Positions 30,169 to 37,818 of a stretch of 64,000 nt of DNA are shown here, one piece after another. The notes below the pieces were generated by a model. The model made no database searches and was not told the origin of the DNA. It was given only the letters and a program-made list of their open reading frames with translations. The position numbers were made by a program, and so were the translations under genes. The DNA comes from MHLP01 sp043736515 (GTDB taxonomy: Bacteria > Patescibacteriota > Minisyncoccia > Phycocordibacterales > UBA6899): positions 14,345 through 78,344 of the forward strand of contig JAYTCK010000013.1 in assembly GCA_043736515.1 (NCBI GenBank), read 5' to 3'. Positions within the stretch are counted from its first letter, which is position 1; every line of letters starts with the position of its first letter.

Positions 30169-31839
30169 ATGAGTTTAGAATTTCCAATACAGGAGGATGT
30201 GGGCGACAACCAGCAGGGTCTGGTATCTGAAAATATCTCCGTCGAGGCTCCTTTGTTTGCGCGACAAGCCGGCACATTGACTGAGGAGCTTACTCGGCAA
30301 AATCCGCAGTCGCGGAAGCAGATAGAACAATTTGCAAGCGATTATGGAATGTTCAACGAAGTTGCCCAGGAAAATACCTCAACAAGTTCAATTCCCAAAA
30401 TGCCTATTTTTTCAGAAGCACATACCTCTGAATCGGGCGAGCGAATGATGGAACAAGGTCTTCTTTATCAAGATATCGCAAAGTACCTGCGGCAATATAG
30501 TGGGGAAAAAGGCATCGCCGACAATGGGATTACCGTGACCTTAAATGCACTTACTGAATTCTTTTTAACATACGGGAGTGAGATTACTCGTGATGCCAGT
30601 GGAAAAGCGAGCGTACCAGCCGAAGGGATTTCTGAGAGCAGGAAAATGCAGATAGATCGTTTTCTGCTTGGAGACAGCGTATACAATAATAGACTTGGTC
30701 GCCTGAAGTCCAAATTTGGAGAAGAAATTCCAGAAGGTGCGATCGACGAGCTCAGGCACAAAACAGTTATGAATTATATACGTGCCCTTTCGCGAGAACC
30801 CTCAGCGCACATGAGCATGGAAGATCAGCTCGTCGACACAAAAGATCCGTTCGCTCACCTTCAAGAAAAAACATTAGAAAATTTGTCTTTTTCTGCACAC
30901 CTACCAACTCGAGAACTTTTAAAAGCTCTTGCGCAGACAAGTGGCGAGCGCTTTCTCACTGAGAAAACATTTGATAGCGACCGTTCTTTGTATGAGATCC
31001 TTGATTTGGCAAATTTGAAAAGGGAGTTGATGGAGGTAAGGCGATCAGGAACACCAGAAGAAGTGTCCCGTGTGATCACAGGCACGGTCGACAATTTGAG
31101 TCGAAACATAAGAAAAATTTTTCAATATCAGAAAAATTCTCCGACCATAAGTGAGATGTCCAAAACTCGCACGGCAAACTGTGCCGGTTATGCTTTGATT
31201 GCCTCACTATTACTCAAGGAACTAGACATTAGCAACGCGACCGTCGGTGGAACACGTCACGCATTTATAGGATACACCACACCGGACAAATCGGTCTTGT
31301 TCAGCGATTTTCAAGGAGGACCTAGTACGAAAATCACGAGTGACGATCTCGACAGGGCAGACCCCGAACACGTGCAGAAATTTATCGACCAAGGCGACCG
31401 CGTCGTGATGCCGCTCAGGCTGTCTATTGGCACTCCGCTAAATTGGTGGAATCCAGATGAGGGATTCTCATATCGGCAAGAGACGGTATATTTGTACAGG
31501 GAAATCGACCCTGGTCTCATGAATAGTCTCTACAGAATTCAAACCGGCTCCGGAATAACGCCAGAAATTATCCTGGGAGCAGGGAGTGCAGTAGACCCAG
31601 GAATGCTAAAGTCTGTCGCACAGCTTAAGTCTGCCATTCAGTACAACCCAGACGATCCTTCGTTGTATCATGAGTTGGCAGACAAACTTTCGCCTGTGGT
31701 CGGACAAGAACCTGATTTAGCTAACAAAGCATACGCAAAGTGGTTAGACCTTAGCAGCGAGGCAGGGGTTTCGCAAAAGGGGGAAAAGCAAAGAAGTTTT
31801 TGGACGAAGCTGAAGAAAAAATTTTGGTCAGATAAGTAA
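30169..31839 (+). CDS. Large protein with transglutaminase-like cysteine-peptidase fold
   Basis: 556 residues, no signal peptide. Residues about 330-385 carry a likely Cys-His-Asp triad of the transglutaminase/papain-like fold: Cys338 in TANCAGYALIASLLLKEL, His364 in GGTRHAFIGY and Asp380 in LFSDFQGG. The N-terminal 300 residues are helical and unrecognised. The C-terminal part (SAIQYNPDDPSLYHELADKL) is TPR-like and ends in a basic tail. The substrate is unknown. It follows cca by 20 bp, has a terminator, and may be cotranscribed with cca. Confidence 0.7.
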   Translation: MSLEFPIQEDVGDNQQGLVSENISVEAPLFARQAGTLTEELTRQNPQSRKQIEQFASDYGMFNEVAQENTSTSSIPKMPIFSEAHTSESGERMMEQGLLYQDIAKYLRQYSGEKGIADNGITVTLNALTEFFLTYGSEITRDASGKASVPAEGISESRKMQIDRFLLGDSVYNNRLGRLKSKFGEEIPEGAIDELRHKTVMNYIRALSREPSAHMSMEDQLVDTKDPFAHLQEKTLENLSFSAHLPTRELLKALAQTSGERFLTEKTFDSDRSLYEILDLANLKRELMEVRRSGTPEEVSRVITGTVDNLSRNIRKIFQYQKNSPTISEMSKTRTANCAGYALIASLLLKELDISNATVGGTRHAFIGYTTPDKSVLFSDFQGGPSTKITSDDLDRADPEHVQKFIDQGDRVVMPLRLSIGTPLNWWNPDEGFSYRQETVYLYREIDPGLMNSLYRIQTGSGITPEIILGAGSAVDPGMLKSVAQLKSAIQYNPDDPSLYHELADKLSPVVGQEPDLANKAYAKWLDLSSEAGVSQKGEKQRSFWTKLKKKFWSDK

Positions 31840-31885
31840 TACAGAGGAGCGGTAATATACGAAAAAAATACAACGTAAAGTGATA

Positions 31886-31922
31886 ACAATCCCCGCGAGA
31901 CTTCTCTTGTGGGGATTGTTTC
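31886..31922 (+). terminator. Intrinsic terminator before the IS30-type element
   Basis: Stem ACAATCCCC/GGGGATTGT (31886-31894 with 31911-31919) with an inner GAGA/CTCT continuation, then T-rich sequence. Confidence 0.65.
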
Positions 31923-31926
31923 TAGG

Positions 31927-32683
31927 TTCAACAAGTAAGTGCAACACTCCTGTAACATAAGGAGCATATGAATTATAGGCATTTCAGCATTGTGGAGCGC
32001 GAAAAGCTTCAAGATGGGTTGTGGGCAAAAAGGTCGATTCGTTCAATAGCCGAGGAACTCGGCAGGAGTCCCTCCTCAGTTTCTCGCGAAATTGCGAAGA
32101 ATAAACCCCTGCAGTTCAGGCGATACACCCCACGGTTAGCACACGAGCGGGCGCTCGAGCACCGCCACCATCGCGGAAGAACAGACCGTCTCAAAAATCA
32201 GGTTGTACGCAGCTATGTCCATCACAAACTCAAGGAGGGCTTCTCCCCCGAACAGATCGCCGGACGACTCCGCATCGACCACCCCAAGGAACGTATCTCC
32301 CACGAAGCAATCTATCAATTCATCTACGTGCAAGTGCATCGTGGTGGACGTGGGGACGTTCGACCTGGACATGTTGATCTCCGTCCATGGTTGAAGCGCA
32401 GACATAAGGCACGTGCAAAGCACGGATTCCGTAAAGGAGCCCGTGTCTTGCGGCCTTCCGGACCATCCATTGATGTACGACCCAGAGTGGTCGATCGTCG
32501 CACCCGTCTTGGAGATTGGGAGAGCGACACGGTGGAATCCTGTCTCCATCGTCCGGGAATCAACACGCTTGTGGTCGGATGAAGAGCTTGCACGGGTGGA
32601 GTATGCGATCAATACACGACCGAGGAAACGGCTGGGGTGGAGAACCCCGTTAGAAGTATGGAGTGTTGCACTTCGAAGTTGAA
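31927..32683 (+). mobile_element. Internally deleted IS30-family element
   Basis: 24-bp terminal inverted repeats (31927-31950 and 32660-32683) agree at 20 positions, including AAGTGCAACACTCC. They enclose a 757-bp body, shorter than the usual 1.0-1.2 kb, with the middle of the transposase missing. No clear target duplication is seen. It may still move if a full transposase works elsewhere in the genome. Confidence 0.85.
31968..32682 (+). pseudogene. IS30-family transposase, central part deleted and frame shifted
   Basis: Residues 1-195 give the N-terminal helix-turn-helix (HFSIVEREKLQDGLWAKRSI, ELGRSPSSVSREIAKN) and the first catalytic Asp (RLGDWESDTVE). The frame then stops at 32582 after INTLVVG. 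In another frame the C-terminal end EELARVEYAINTRPRKRLGW resumes to 32682. The stretch with the second Asp and the Glu of the DDE triad is absent, so the enzyme is dead. The deletion joint is near 32570-32580. Confidence 0.85.
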
Positions 32684-32792
32684 TGTACCGTTATATGAGT
32701 TGACAAATCAATAAGAATGTGTAGTGTGTGAAATAGGCACCTTACAAAGTTCGGAGCCATCCCTGTAACAACTTTTCTCAAGGAGAGACAAA

Positions 32793-33476
32793 GTGGTAAA
32801 TCAATTTGAAGTATTGGATGACGGACGACGAGCAAAACCTTCACATCAGAACAATGACCAACGCGGCGATTTCGGCGCAACGGCGATATTCATTTTTTCA
32901 CCCGACTTCCATGAGATCGTGACCGTATACGGATCTCGATTCGGTAACCGCAAAGTGCCTTCCGGCGGCATAGAAGAAAGAGACTTCGCATCTTCTCGCT
33001 CAAGTATTGCTGAAGCTGCAGAGCGCGGTGCTCTTCGTGAATGCACAGAGGAGACACGCATGACGGAGGACAAGCTCGTCGGTGTATGCAAGTCATCAGT
33101 CGAGGATGTCATCCGCGGCAAAATGATGCGTTACTACTTCATTGGGATTGCCAAGGAGCGCTGTGTTATCACTCCTTTTCGCTCCAAGGAAGACGGCAAG
33201 GACCGGTATGTCGATCACCAGCGCTGGGAACATGTCGCCGACGTGCTGTGTGGAGCTTCCCGTAGTGGAGAGCAGTACAACACGCACTATTCAATCGCGC
33301 TGCTCAAAATAATTCAAGAGATGAAGGAATGGGGATATGACAATGACTCGGGTTTTGTGGAGCTCTTGAGGACACTCAGATTATTTTCGGAATCTGACTT
33401 CGAGGAGCAATTAAAGGTGCTGATTGCCCGCAGAGAGGTCGAAGAGGCATCGAGGAGACAGCGCCAGTATTCATAG
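32793..33476 (+). CDS. Nudix hydrolase-like protein
   Basis: 227 residues. GTG start at 32793 after AAGGAGAG, one of the few strong ribosome-binding sites here. The Nudix box is recognisable but stretched: GGIEERDFASSRSSIAEAAERGALRECTEET, with the R-E-x-x-E-E core in ALRECTEETRM. The usual spacing G-x5-E-x7 is enlarged by several residues. Upstream VPSGG and downstream YYFIGIA strands fit the fold. Substrate unknown. It is a single gene with its own terminator, next to the IS30 remnant, so it may be accessory. Confidence 0.75.
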   Translation: MVNQFEVLDDGRRAKPSHQNNDQRGDFGATAIFIFSPDFHEIVTVYGSRFGNRKVPSGGIEERDFASSRSSIAEAAERGALRECTEETRMTEDKLVGVCKSSVEDVIRGKMMRYYFIGIAKERCVITPFRSKEDGKDRYVDHQRWEHVADVLCGASRSGEQYNTHYSIALLKIIQEMKEWGYDNDSGFVELLRTLRLFSESDFEEQLKVLIARREVEEASRRQRQYS

Positions 33477-33492
33477 TGTGCAGAGAGTGTGT

Positions 33493-33517
33493 GCCCGGCA
33501 AATTGCCGGGCTTTTTT
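33493..33517 (+). terminator. Intrinsic terminator
   Basis: GCCCGGC/GCCGGGC stem followed by six T between the convergent Nudix and xth genes. Confidence 0.88.
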
Positions 33518-33521
33518 ATAC

Positions 33522-34289
33522 TTATTTTAGTTCGATCCAAACTGGACAATGATCTGAGCCATAGATGTTTGGGGAAATTCCTGCGGAGACAAGTTTGGGC
33601 ATAGCTTCAGGTGCAAGGAAAAAATAATCGATGCGCCAGCCGACATTGCGTTCTCGTGCGGCTGTTTTCATATCCCAATAACTGTATGCTCCTTCCCTGG
33701 TCGGATAAAAATGGCGGAATGAATCAATCCAGCCTCGATATGTGAGCTCGTCAATCCACGCACGCTCCTCAGGTAGGAATCCTGTATTTTTTTCGTTCGC
33801 TTTTGGCCGCGCAAGGTCAATTTCTTCATGAGCCGTATTTACATCGCCGCAGAAAATAACTTTCTTTTTTTGCAAACGGAGTTTTTCAACATAAAGAAGA
33901 AATGCATCATAAAAATCAAGCTTATATTTGAGTCGCACTGGTCCGCCTCCGCCATTGGGGAAATAGACATTTAAAAGGACAAGGTCACCCCAATGTCCTA
34001 TAACCACGCGTCCTTCATCATCAAATCCAGGAAGTCCGATACCGTATTCAACCTTGTCAGGTTTTATTTTCGAATAAAGCGCAACGCCGCTATACCCCTT
34101 CTTTATCTTCGAATGTGAAAAATATGCAAAATATCCCTTTGGCGCACGCACTTCTTCGGGGAGCTGGCTCGGCTCAGCCTTTGTCTCCTGAAGCAGGACA
34201 ATATCAGCACTGCTTTCATAAAGCCAATCCAAAAAACCTTTCTTGTGCGCAGCCCGTAGTCCGTTCACATTCCATGAAACAAGTTTCAT
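33522..34289 (-). CDS. xth: Exodeoxyribonuclease III (AP endonuclease)
   Basis: Cleaves DNA at abasic sites in base excision repair. Motifs: MKLVSWNVNGLRAA, VLLQETKA (metal Glu), VYFPNGG, FCGDVNTAHEEIDLARP (Asp/Asn), VGWRIDYFF and the catalytic YGSDHCPVWIEL (Asp-His). The start at 34289 (255 residues) is chosen because a TATAAT box ends 7 nt upstream and the family starts at MK(L/I)VSWN. It complements nth in the same window. Confidence 0.95.
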   Translation of the reverse strand: MKLVSWNVNGLRAAHKKGFLDWLYESSADIVLLQETKAEPSQLPEEVRAPKGYFAYFSHSKIKKGYSGVALYSKIKPDKVEYGIGLPGFDDEGRVVIGHWGDLVLLNVYFPNGGGGPVRLKYKLDFYDAFLLYVEKLRLQKKKVIFCGDVNTAHEEIDLARPKANEKNTGFLPEERAWIDELTYRGWIDSFRHFYPTREGAYSYWDMKTAARERNVGWRIDYFFLAPEAMPKLVSAGISPNIYGSDHCPVWIELK

Positions 34290-34296
34290 GGGAAAC

Positions 34297-34302
34297 ATTA
34301 TA
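34297..34302 (-). promoter_or_regulatory. -10 box TATAAT for xth
   Basis: TATAAT on the minus strand, 7 nt before the ATG; the message should be leaderless. It touches a parS-like AGTTTCATGGGAAACA (34282-34297). Confidence 0.65.
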
Positions 34303-34376
34303 TCGCAGGTGGACACTCTTGCGCTAACAACATTTGGACGTAATAATACGAAAGGAAGTTTAAACAGGGGTTCATC

Positions 34377-34778
34377 ATGGGCAAGATAGTGCGGTTACTA
34401 CAGAAACCTACCGAATTAATCAGAGGGGAAAATCCCTACATGCCAAGTGCGAAAGTAATAGCAAAATTCCGCCTTCCGCGAAAACTTGAAATACAGCATC
34501 TTGCAAAAGTTGCTGAGACAATCGACCTCGCAGAGCTAGGAATCTGGATACCGCGGTGTCGATATCCTGAGCGCTATGAGGCTGGGGTTCGCTACGGGCT
34601 TGCGCACAATCTTCGGACAGATGTGAAAACACAATTTCGCCCCCTCTTTAGTAGCGGATTTTGTTTGGCAAAAATTTTTTACCGAACACTCGCACCGAAT
34701 CACCGGCTCGCCGCTTCAGGATCATACAAGATGAAGGTCAGCCAAAACTGGCAAATAAGCACATTGAAAGAAGTTTAA
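34377..34778 (+). CDS. Unknown small basic protein
   Basis: 133 residues, rich in Arg, Lys and aromatic residues (PYMPSAKVIAKFRLPRKLEIQ, LGIWIPRCRYPERYEAGVRYG), not recognised. It is flanked by two minus-strand genes but ends in its own terminator, and AGGGG lies upstream of the ATG, so I take it as real. No membrane segment is seen. Confidence 0.55.
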   Translation: MGKIVRLLQKPTELIRGENPYMPSAKVIAKFRLPRKLEIQHLAKVAETIDLAELGIWIPRCRYPERYEAGVRYGLAHNLRTDVKTQFRPLFSSGFCLAKIFYRTLAPNHRLAASGSYKMKVSQNWQISTLKEV

Positions 34779-34782
34779 TAGA

Positions 34783-34807
34783 AAATCGTCCGATGGACGA
34801 TTTTTTT
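34783..34807 (+). terminator. Intrinsic terminator
   Basis: AATCGTCC/GGACGATT hairpin followed by seven T, closing the preceding unknown gene. Confidence 0.85.
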
Positions 34808-34822
34808 GTTTCACAGGAAACA
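34807..34822. promoter_or_regulatory. parS-like site
   Basis: TGTTTCACAGGAAACA matches the parS consensus at 14 of 16 bases. It is between the terminator and the xer gene end, about 7.5 kb from the proposed origin. Confidence 0.5.
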
Positions 34823-35773
34823 TTACTTTCTTCGTTTGTCGTGAAACATTTTGTGAATTTCGCGTAACTTCGAATCAGTTACATGCGTGTATATTTGTGT
34901 AGTAGAAATATTGGCATGTCCGAGAAGCGCTTGTACCGACCGGAGATCAGCACCGTTTTCAAGGAGGTCGGTTGCAAAGCTGTGGCGAATAACATGCGGT
35001 GTGACTTTTTTAGAAATCCCTGCCTTGATAGCGTAGTGTTTCACAATACGTTCCACGGAGCGCGCGGTGATACGAAGCGATGCATTCTCGTTTACGTTAG
35101 GGGGTTTACTACCGGCTTTGCCGCTCCGTCCTATGTGAATGAACAGAGCGTCATCCACATCTGTCCTTTTGTTTAGATAGTCCTTGAGGGCCTGCTTGGC
35201 TGTATCGGACAAAAAAACGACACGCACCTTTTCTCCTTTGCCACGTACGGAAAATTCATCGCGCGAAAGGTCCAAGTCGCGGGGAAGGCCGCAAAGTTCA
35301 GAAACGCGTAATCCTGTTGAAAATAGAAGCTCGAGCATTGCCTTATCCCGAAGCTCTGCAAGATTATTCCCTGCGGGAGATGCCAAGAGACGGCCTAAGT
35401 CTTGAGTACTCATGAGATCGAGCTCACGTTCTGATGTTTTTGCCAGTTCAATTCGATCGGGGGGCATGACGTTTACGCCTTCTTTCGCGCAATACTTAAG
35501 AAACGCACGCAGTGCAATAAGGTAATAGTTTTGAGTACGTTTTTTGAGCGTTGTTCCCTGTATTCCTCGCTTCGACATGCTCGCCGGTTGTCGATTAAGC
35601 CATAAGCGATACTCGCGAATAACCTCATAGGTAATATCTTCGGGCTGCGAGAGCTTAGCGTAGGCGATAAAACGTGAAAGGTAGTGATCGTAATTCATCA
35701 CTGTTTTTACGCTTCGTCCTTTTTCGATCTCTGTGTATTCAAGAAATCTACGTTTCCATTCCATAATATCCAT
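34823..35773 (-). CDS. xerC: Xer-type tyrosine recombinase
   Basis: Site-specific recombinase of the XerC/D/A group that resolves chromosome dimers at dif. N-terminal SAM-like core-binding domain (FLEYTEIEKGRSVKTVMNYDHYLSRF), then catalytic Arg (STGLRVSELCGL), Lys (GKGEKVRVV), HVIRHSFATDLL (His-x-x-Arg), LGHANISTTQIYTHV (His and nucleophile Tyr). The start ATG at 35773 lies 6 nt after a TATAAT box. As the only such gene here it may work alone, as XerA does; XerC is a working name. Confidence 0.92.
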   Translation of the reverse strand: MDIMEWKRRFLEYTEIEKGRSVKTVMNYDHYLSRFIAYAKLSQPEDITYEVIREYRLWLNRQPASMSKRGIQGTTLKKRTQNYYLIALRAFLKYCAKEGVNVMPPDRIELAKTSERELDLMSTQDLGRLLASPAGNNLAELRDKAMLELLFSTGLRVSELCGLPRDLDLSRDEFSVRGKGEKVRVVFLSDTAKQALKDYLNKRTDVDDALFIHIGRSGKAGSKPPNVNENASLRITARSVERIVKHYAIKAGISKKVTPHVIRHSFATDLLENGADLRSVQALLGHANISTTQIYTHVTDSKLREIHKMFHDKRRK

Positions 35774-35779
35774 CACATC

Positions 35780-35785
35780 ATTATA
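35780..35785 (-). promoter_or_regulatory. -10 box TATAAT for the xer gene
   Basis: TATAAT on the minus strand, 6 nt before the preferred ATG; leaderless type. Confidence 0.6.
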
Positions 35786-35824
35786 GTCTGTGTGTCCTAC
35801 TGTGTATAACGATTGAAAAAAAAT

Positions 35825-36007
35825 ATGGCGAATGTTACGATAAGTACATCACCTAAACCTATGTCGTTAGAATCATTTGTCGAAAAACAAGAAGCCTCTC
35901 CTGATAGAATCATGGACCCTTTGGGGGATGTCGATCAAAAAGTAGTCCAAGATGAGATTGATGCGAATCCACAGATTCTCGCAAATGCCGTAGAAGACCT
36001 AGTCTAA
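35825..36007 (+). CDS. Small unknown acidic protein
   Basis: 60 residues from ATG 35825 (the frame also reads back to a TTG at 35813). It is acidic with PMSLESFVEKQEA and PLGDVDQKVVQDEIDANPQIL. I do not recognise it. It is divergent from xer and 9 bp before another small gene, likely cotranscribed. Confidence 0.55.
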   Translation: MANVTISTSPKPMSLESFVEKQEASPDRIMDPLGDVDQKVVQDEIDANPQILANAVEDLV

Positions 36008-36016
36008 TTTTTTGGC

Positions 36017-36301
36017 ATGCCTATACCCACCTACACTGATAATCTTGCGAAGGAAGCAAAGAATTTGCTCAATTCGGCAAATATTACCGTTATTTCCGGA
36101 GGAAACATCTTTAGTGATGATCATGAGAGTGAGGACGTAGCAAGCATCAGCATTGAGTCGCTCAATAAAGAGCTGGCCAGCATTCAGACAAAAGCTGCTC
36201 CAGACGATGCAATTGAATTTCTTTCCGAAGAGTCACCCCACGACCTCCCGTTTGAACATTTCAAAAATAGCCTCAAGGAAGCAGCTCAAAAGACGGCCTA
36301 A
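36017..36301 (+). CDS. Small unknown acidic protein
   Basis: 94 residues, helical and acidic (YTDNLAKEAKNLLNSANITV, EHFKNSLKEAAQKTA). Not recognised. Its stop codon lies inside the first arm of a palindromic repeat that ends in GGCCGT plus six T, so the repeat doubles as its terminator. Confidence 0.6.
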   Translation: MPIPTYTDNLAKEAKNLLNSANITVISGGNIFSDDHESEDVASISIESLNKELASIQTKAAPDDAIEFLSEESPHDLPFEHFKNSLKEAAQKTA

Positions 36302-36354
36302 GGTCGTTCCTCGGCTTTGAGAGGTGCGACCTTGAAGAAGCTGGCCGTTTTTTG
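36293..36354 (+). repeat. REP-like palindrome, copy 1, acting as terminator
   Basis: ACGGCC (36293-36298) pairs with GGCCGT (36343-36348), followed by TTTTTT. The inner part carries the family's AGGTCG...CGACCT palindromes in inverted orientation. It overlaps the stop codon of the preceding gene. Confidence 0.75.
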
Positions 36355-36372
36355 CGGTACTGCTCGATAAGC

Positions 36373-36430
36373 GGCAGCCAACTTCTCCGAGGTACGACCT
36401 CCCAAGGCTGAGGTCGGACCTCAAGCTGCC
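36373..36430. repeat. REP-like palindrome, copy 2
   Basis: GGCAGCC ... GAGGTACGACCTC ... GAGGTCGGACCTC ... GGCTGCC-type structure, closely related to copies at 57.3, 57.4 and 58.0 kb. It lies just upstream of the rpsO promoter. Confidence 0.85.
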
Positions 36431-36436
36431 TAAAAC

Positions 36437-36465
36437 TTGCGTACTTTAAATTTGTGTGCTAGGCT
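36437..36465 (+). promoter_or_regulatory. rpsO promoter
   Basis: TTGCGT (36437-36442) and TAGGCT (36460-36465) with a 17-nt spacer. The -10 box ends 7 nt before the ATG, so the rpsO message is probably leaderless. Confidence 0.55.
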
Positions 36466-36472
36466 ACACCCC

Positions 36473-36736
36473 ATGCTTACAGTCAAGAAAAAGCAGGTCA
36501 TTATCGGAAAACACCAGCGTCATGCAGAAGACACGGGTTCTCCGGAAGTGCAGGTTGCGATCATTAGCCAAAAGATCAACGAACTTGCCGCGCATTTGAA
36601 GGATAATAAGAAAGATCATCATTCGCGCCGCGGGCTTCTCAAGATGGTTTCTGATCGACGCGCACACCTGAAATATTTAAAAAAGAAGAGCGAGACGAAA
36701 TACAACGCTCTGGTCAAAAAATTAGGAATTAAGTAG
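36473..36736 (+). CDS. rpsO: Ribosomal protein S15
   Basis: Small-subunit protein that binds the central domain of 16S rRNA early in assembly. The 87 residues match the usual 88-89, with the family signature DTGSPEVQVAIISQKINELAAHLK and DHHSRRGLLKMVSDRRAHLKYL. I chose ATG 36473; the longer frame to 36437 overlaps the promoter. As in many bacteria, pnp lies downstream, though two genes are inserted between. Confidence 0.97.
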   Translation: MLTVKKKQVIIGKHQRHAEDTGSPEVQVAIISQKINELAAHLKDNKKDHHSRRGLLKMVSDRRAHLKYLKKKSETKYNALVKKLGIK

Positions 36737-36783
36737 CAATCTTCATAAACGGCGAACACTCGCTCATGAAGATCAGACAACAA

Positions 36784-36812
36784 TAATGCGCGTTTATCGC
36801 GCATTATTTGTT
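36784..36812 (+). terminator. Intrinsic terminator after rpsO
   Basis: AATGCGCG/CGCGCATT hairpin followed by ATTTGTT. Confidence 0.7.
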
Positions 36813-36826
36813 CATCTTGTATCTGT

Positions 36827-36832
36827 TATAAT
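36827..36832 (+). promoter_or_regulatory. -10 box TATAAT for the NYN-domain gene
   Basis: TATAAT lies about 95 nt before the start, so this gene has a real leader. An inverted repeat GTGGGAGG/CCTCCCAC (36872-36879 with 36907-36914) in the leader could fold. Confidence 0.55.
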
Positions 36833-36927
36833 GTGTAGTGTGCGACATCGGTTTTTATAAATTTTTAATTCGTGGGAGGCCTTCGATGAATTTTCTTTGA
36901 TTATTTCCTCCCACTCTCATTTTTAAT

Positions 36928-37506
36928 ATGGCAATTATCAAACACCTGGACCAGCGTGTGGGCGTTTTCATCGACACACAAAATCTCTACCACAGCGCAA
37001 AACATCTGTATGATGACTCTCGCGTTAATTTTAATAACATCCTCAAAGACAGCGTCGCCGGGCGAAAACTTATTCGTGCGATGGCGTATGTAATCTCCAC
37101 AAAAGGAGGGGAGGAGAGTGTCTTTTTTGATGCACTGAATAAAATCGGCATCGAAACACGCGTCAAAGAACTCCAGGAGTTTTGGGGAGGGGCAAAAAAG
37201 GGTGACTGGGACGTTGGGCTCGCCGTTGATGCTATTACACTTGCCCCAAAACTCGACGCAGTAATCATTGCTTCCGGCGACGGAGACTTTGTGCCGCTTG
37301 TGGAATACCTGCGCGTTAATATGGGAACTCAAGTAGAGGTGATCGCTTTCGGCAAGTCAGCATCTACAAAACTTCGCGAAGCAGCAGACGATTTCTTCGA
37401 CCTTTCAGACGATCCAGCATCCTATTTGATAGGCTACAAGGAAAAGCGCAGGACAAACGGAAACGGCCGAAACGGAGGCGCTACAAGACGCGCCGTGTCA
37501 CTATAG
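36928..37506 (+). CDS. NYN-domain (PIN-like) ribonuclease, LabA/DUF88 family
   Basis: 192 residues. The NYN fold of metal-dependent RNases shows its acidic residues: Asp in VGVFIDTQNLYHSAKH, Asp in KGDWDVGLAVDAI and Asp in IASGDGDFVPLVEYLR. The basic C-terminal tail (KEKRRTNGNGRNG) fits RNA binding. The RNA target is unknown. Its position between rpsO and pnp suggests a part in RNA turnover. The 5' leader can form a hairpin. Confidence 0.88.
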   Translation: MAIIKHLDQRVGVFIDTQNLYHSAKHLYDDSRVNFNNILKDSVAGRKLIRAMAYVISTKGGEESVFFDALNKIGIETRVKELQEFWGGAKKGDWDVGLAVDAITLAPKLDAVIIASGDGDFVPLVEYLRVNMGTQVEVIAFGKSASTKLREAADDFFDLSDDPASYLIGYKEKRRTNGNGRNGGATRRAVSL

Positions 37507-37564
37507 AATTTACACAAAAGCTTTACTGTGTTAGCTTGGTGGAAGATGAGCCAAAGGAGTTTTC

Positions 37565-37663
37565 ATGGATTTCTGGATAGAAAGTGCATGGTTTCTGGCA
37601 ACGGGATGCGCAATCGGTGCTGTCATCTTTGGAATAGCACTCCTTGCACAACGCAAGAAGTAA
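37565..37663 (+). CDS. Small membrane peptide of 32 residues
   Basis: Too short for usual gene calling. ATG 37565 is preceded by AAAGGAG at good spacing. The peptide begins MDFWIESAWFLATGC, has one hydrophobic helix (about residues 8-27) and ends AQRKK, a positive-inside anchor. A terminator follows. The strong ribosome-binding site, single helix and terminator make it likely to be expressed. Function unknown. Confidence 0.6.
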   Translation: MDFWIESAWFLATGCAIGAVIFGIALLAQRKK

Positions 37664-37673
37664 CCGTGACGCA

Positions 37674-37702
37674 ATGCCCTCAACCGGGGGCTTTTGTTTT
37701 TG
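37674..37702 (+). terminator. Intrinsic terminator
   Basis: GCCCTC/GGGGGC hairpin followed by TTTTGTTTTT closes the small membrane peptide gene. Confidence 0.7.
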
Positions 37703-37818
37703 CTAATTTTTGATAGAGTGACAACATTAATGGTTGTGGCGCACAGATCATCTTGTTGAACCCAGCAGAATAAGGAGTTCAATTCGAGAATCTGAGCGAC
37801 ACAAAGTAATTTTGTGTT

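Noticed and set aside
36293..36430. CRISPR-like array
   Set aside because: The repeated units are palindromic REP-like elements without regular spacers, and no cas genes are present.
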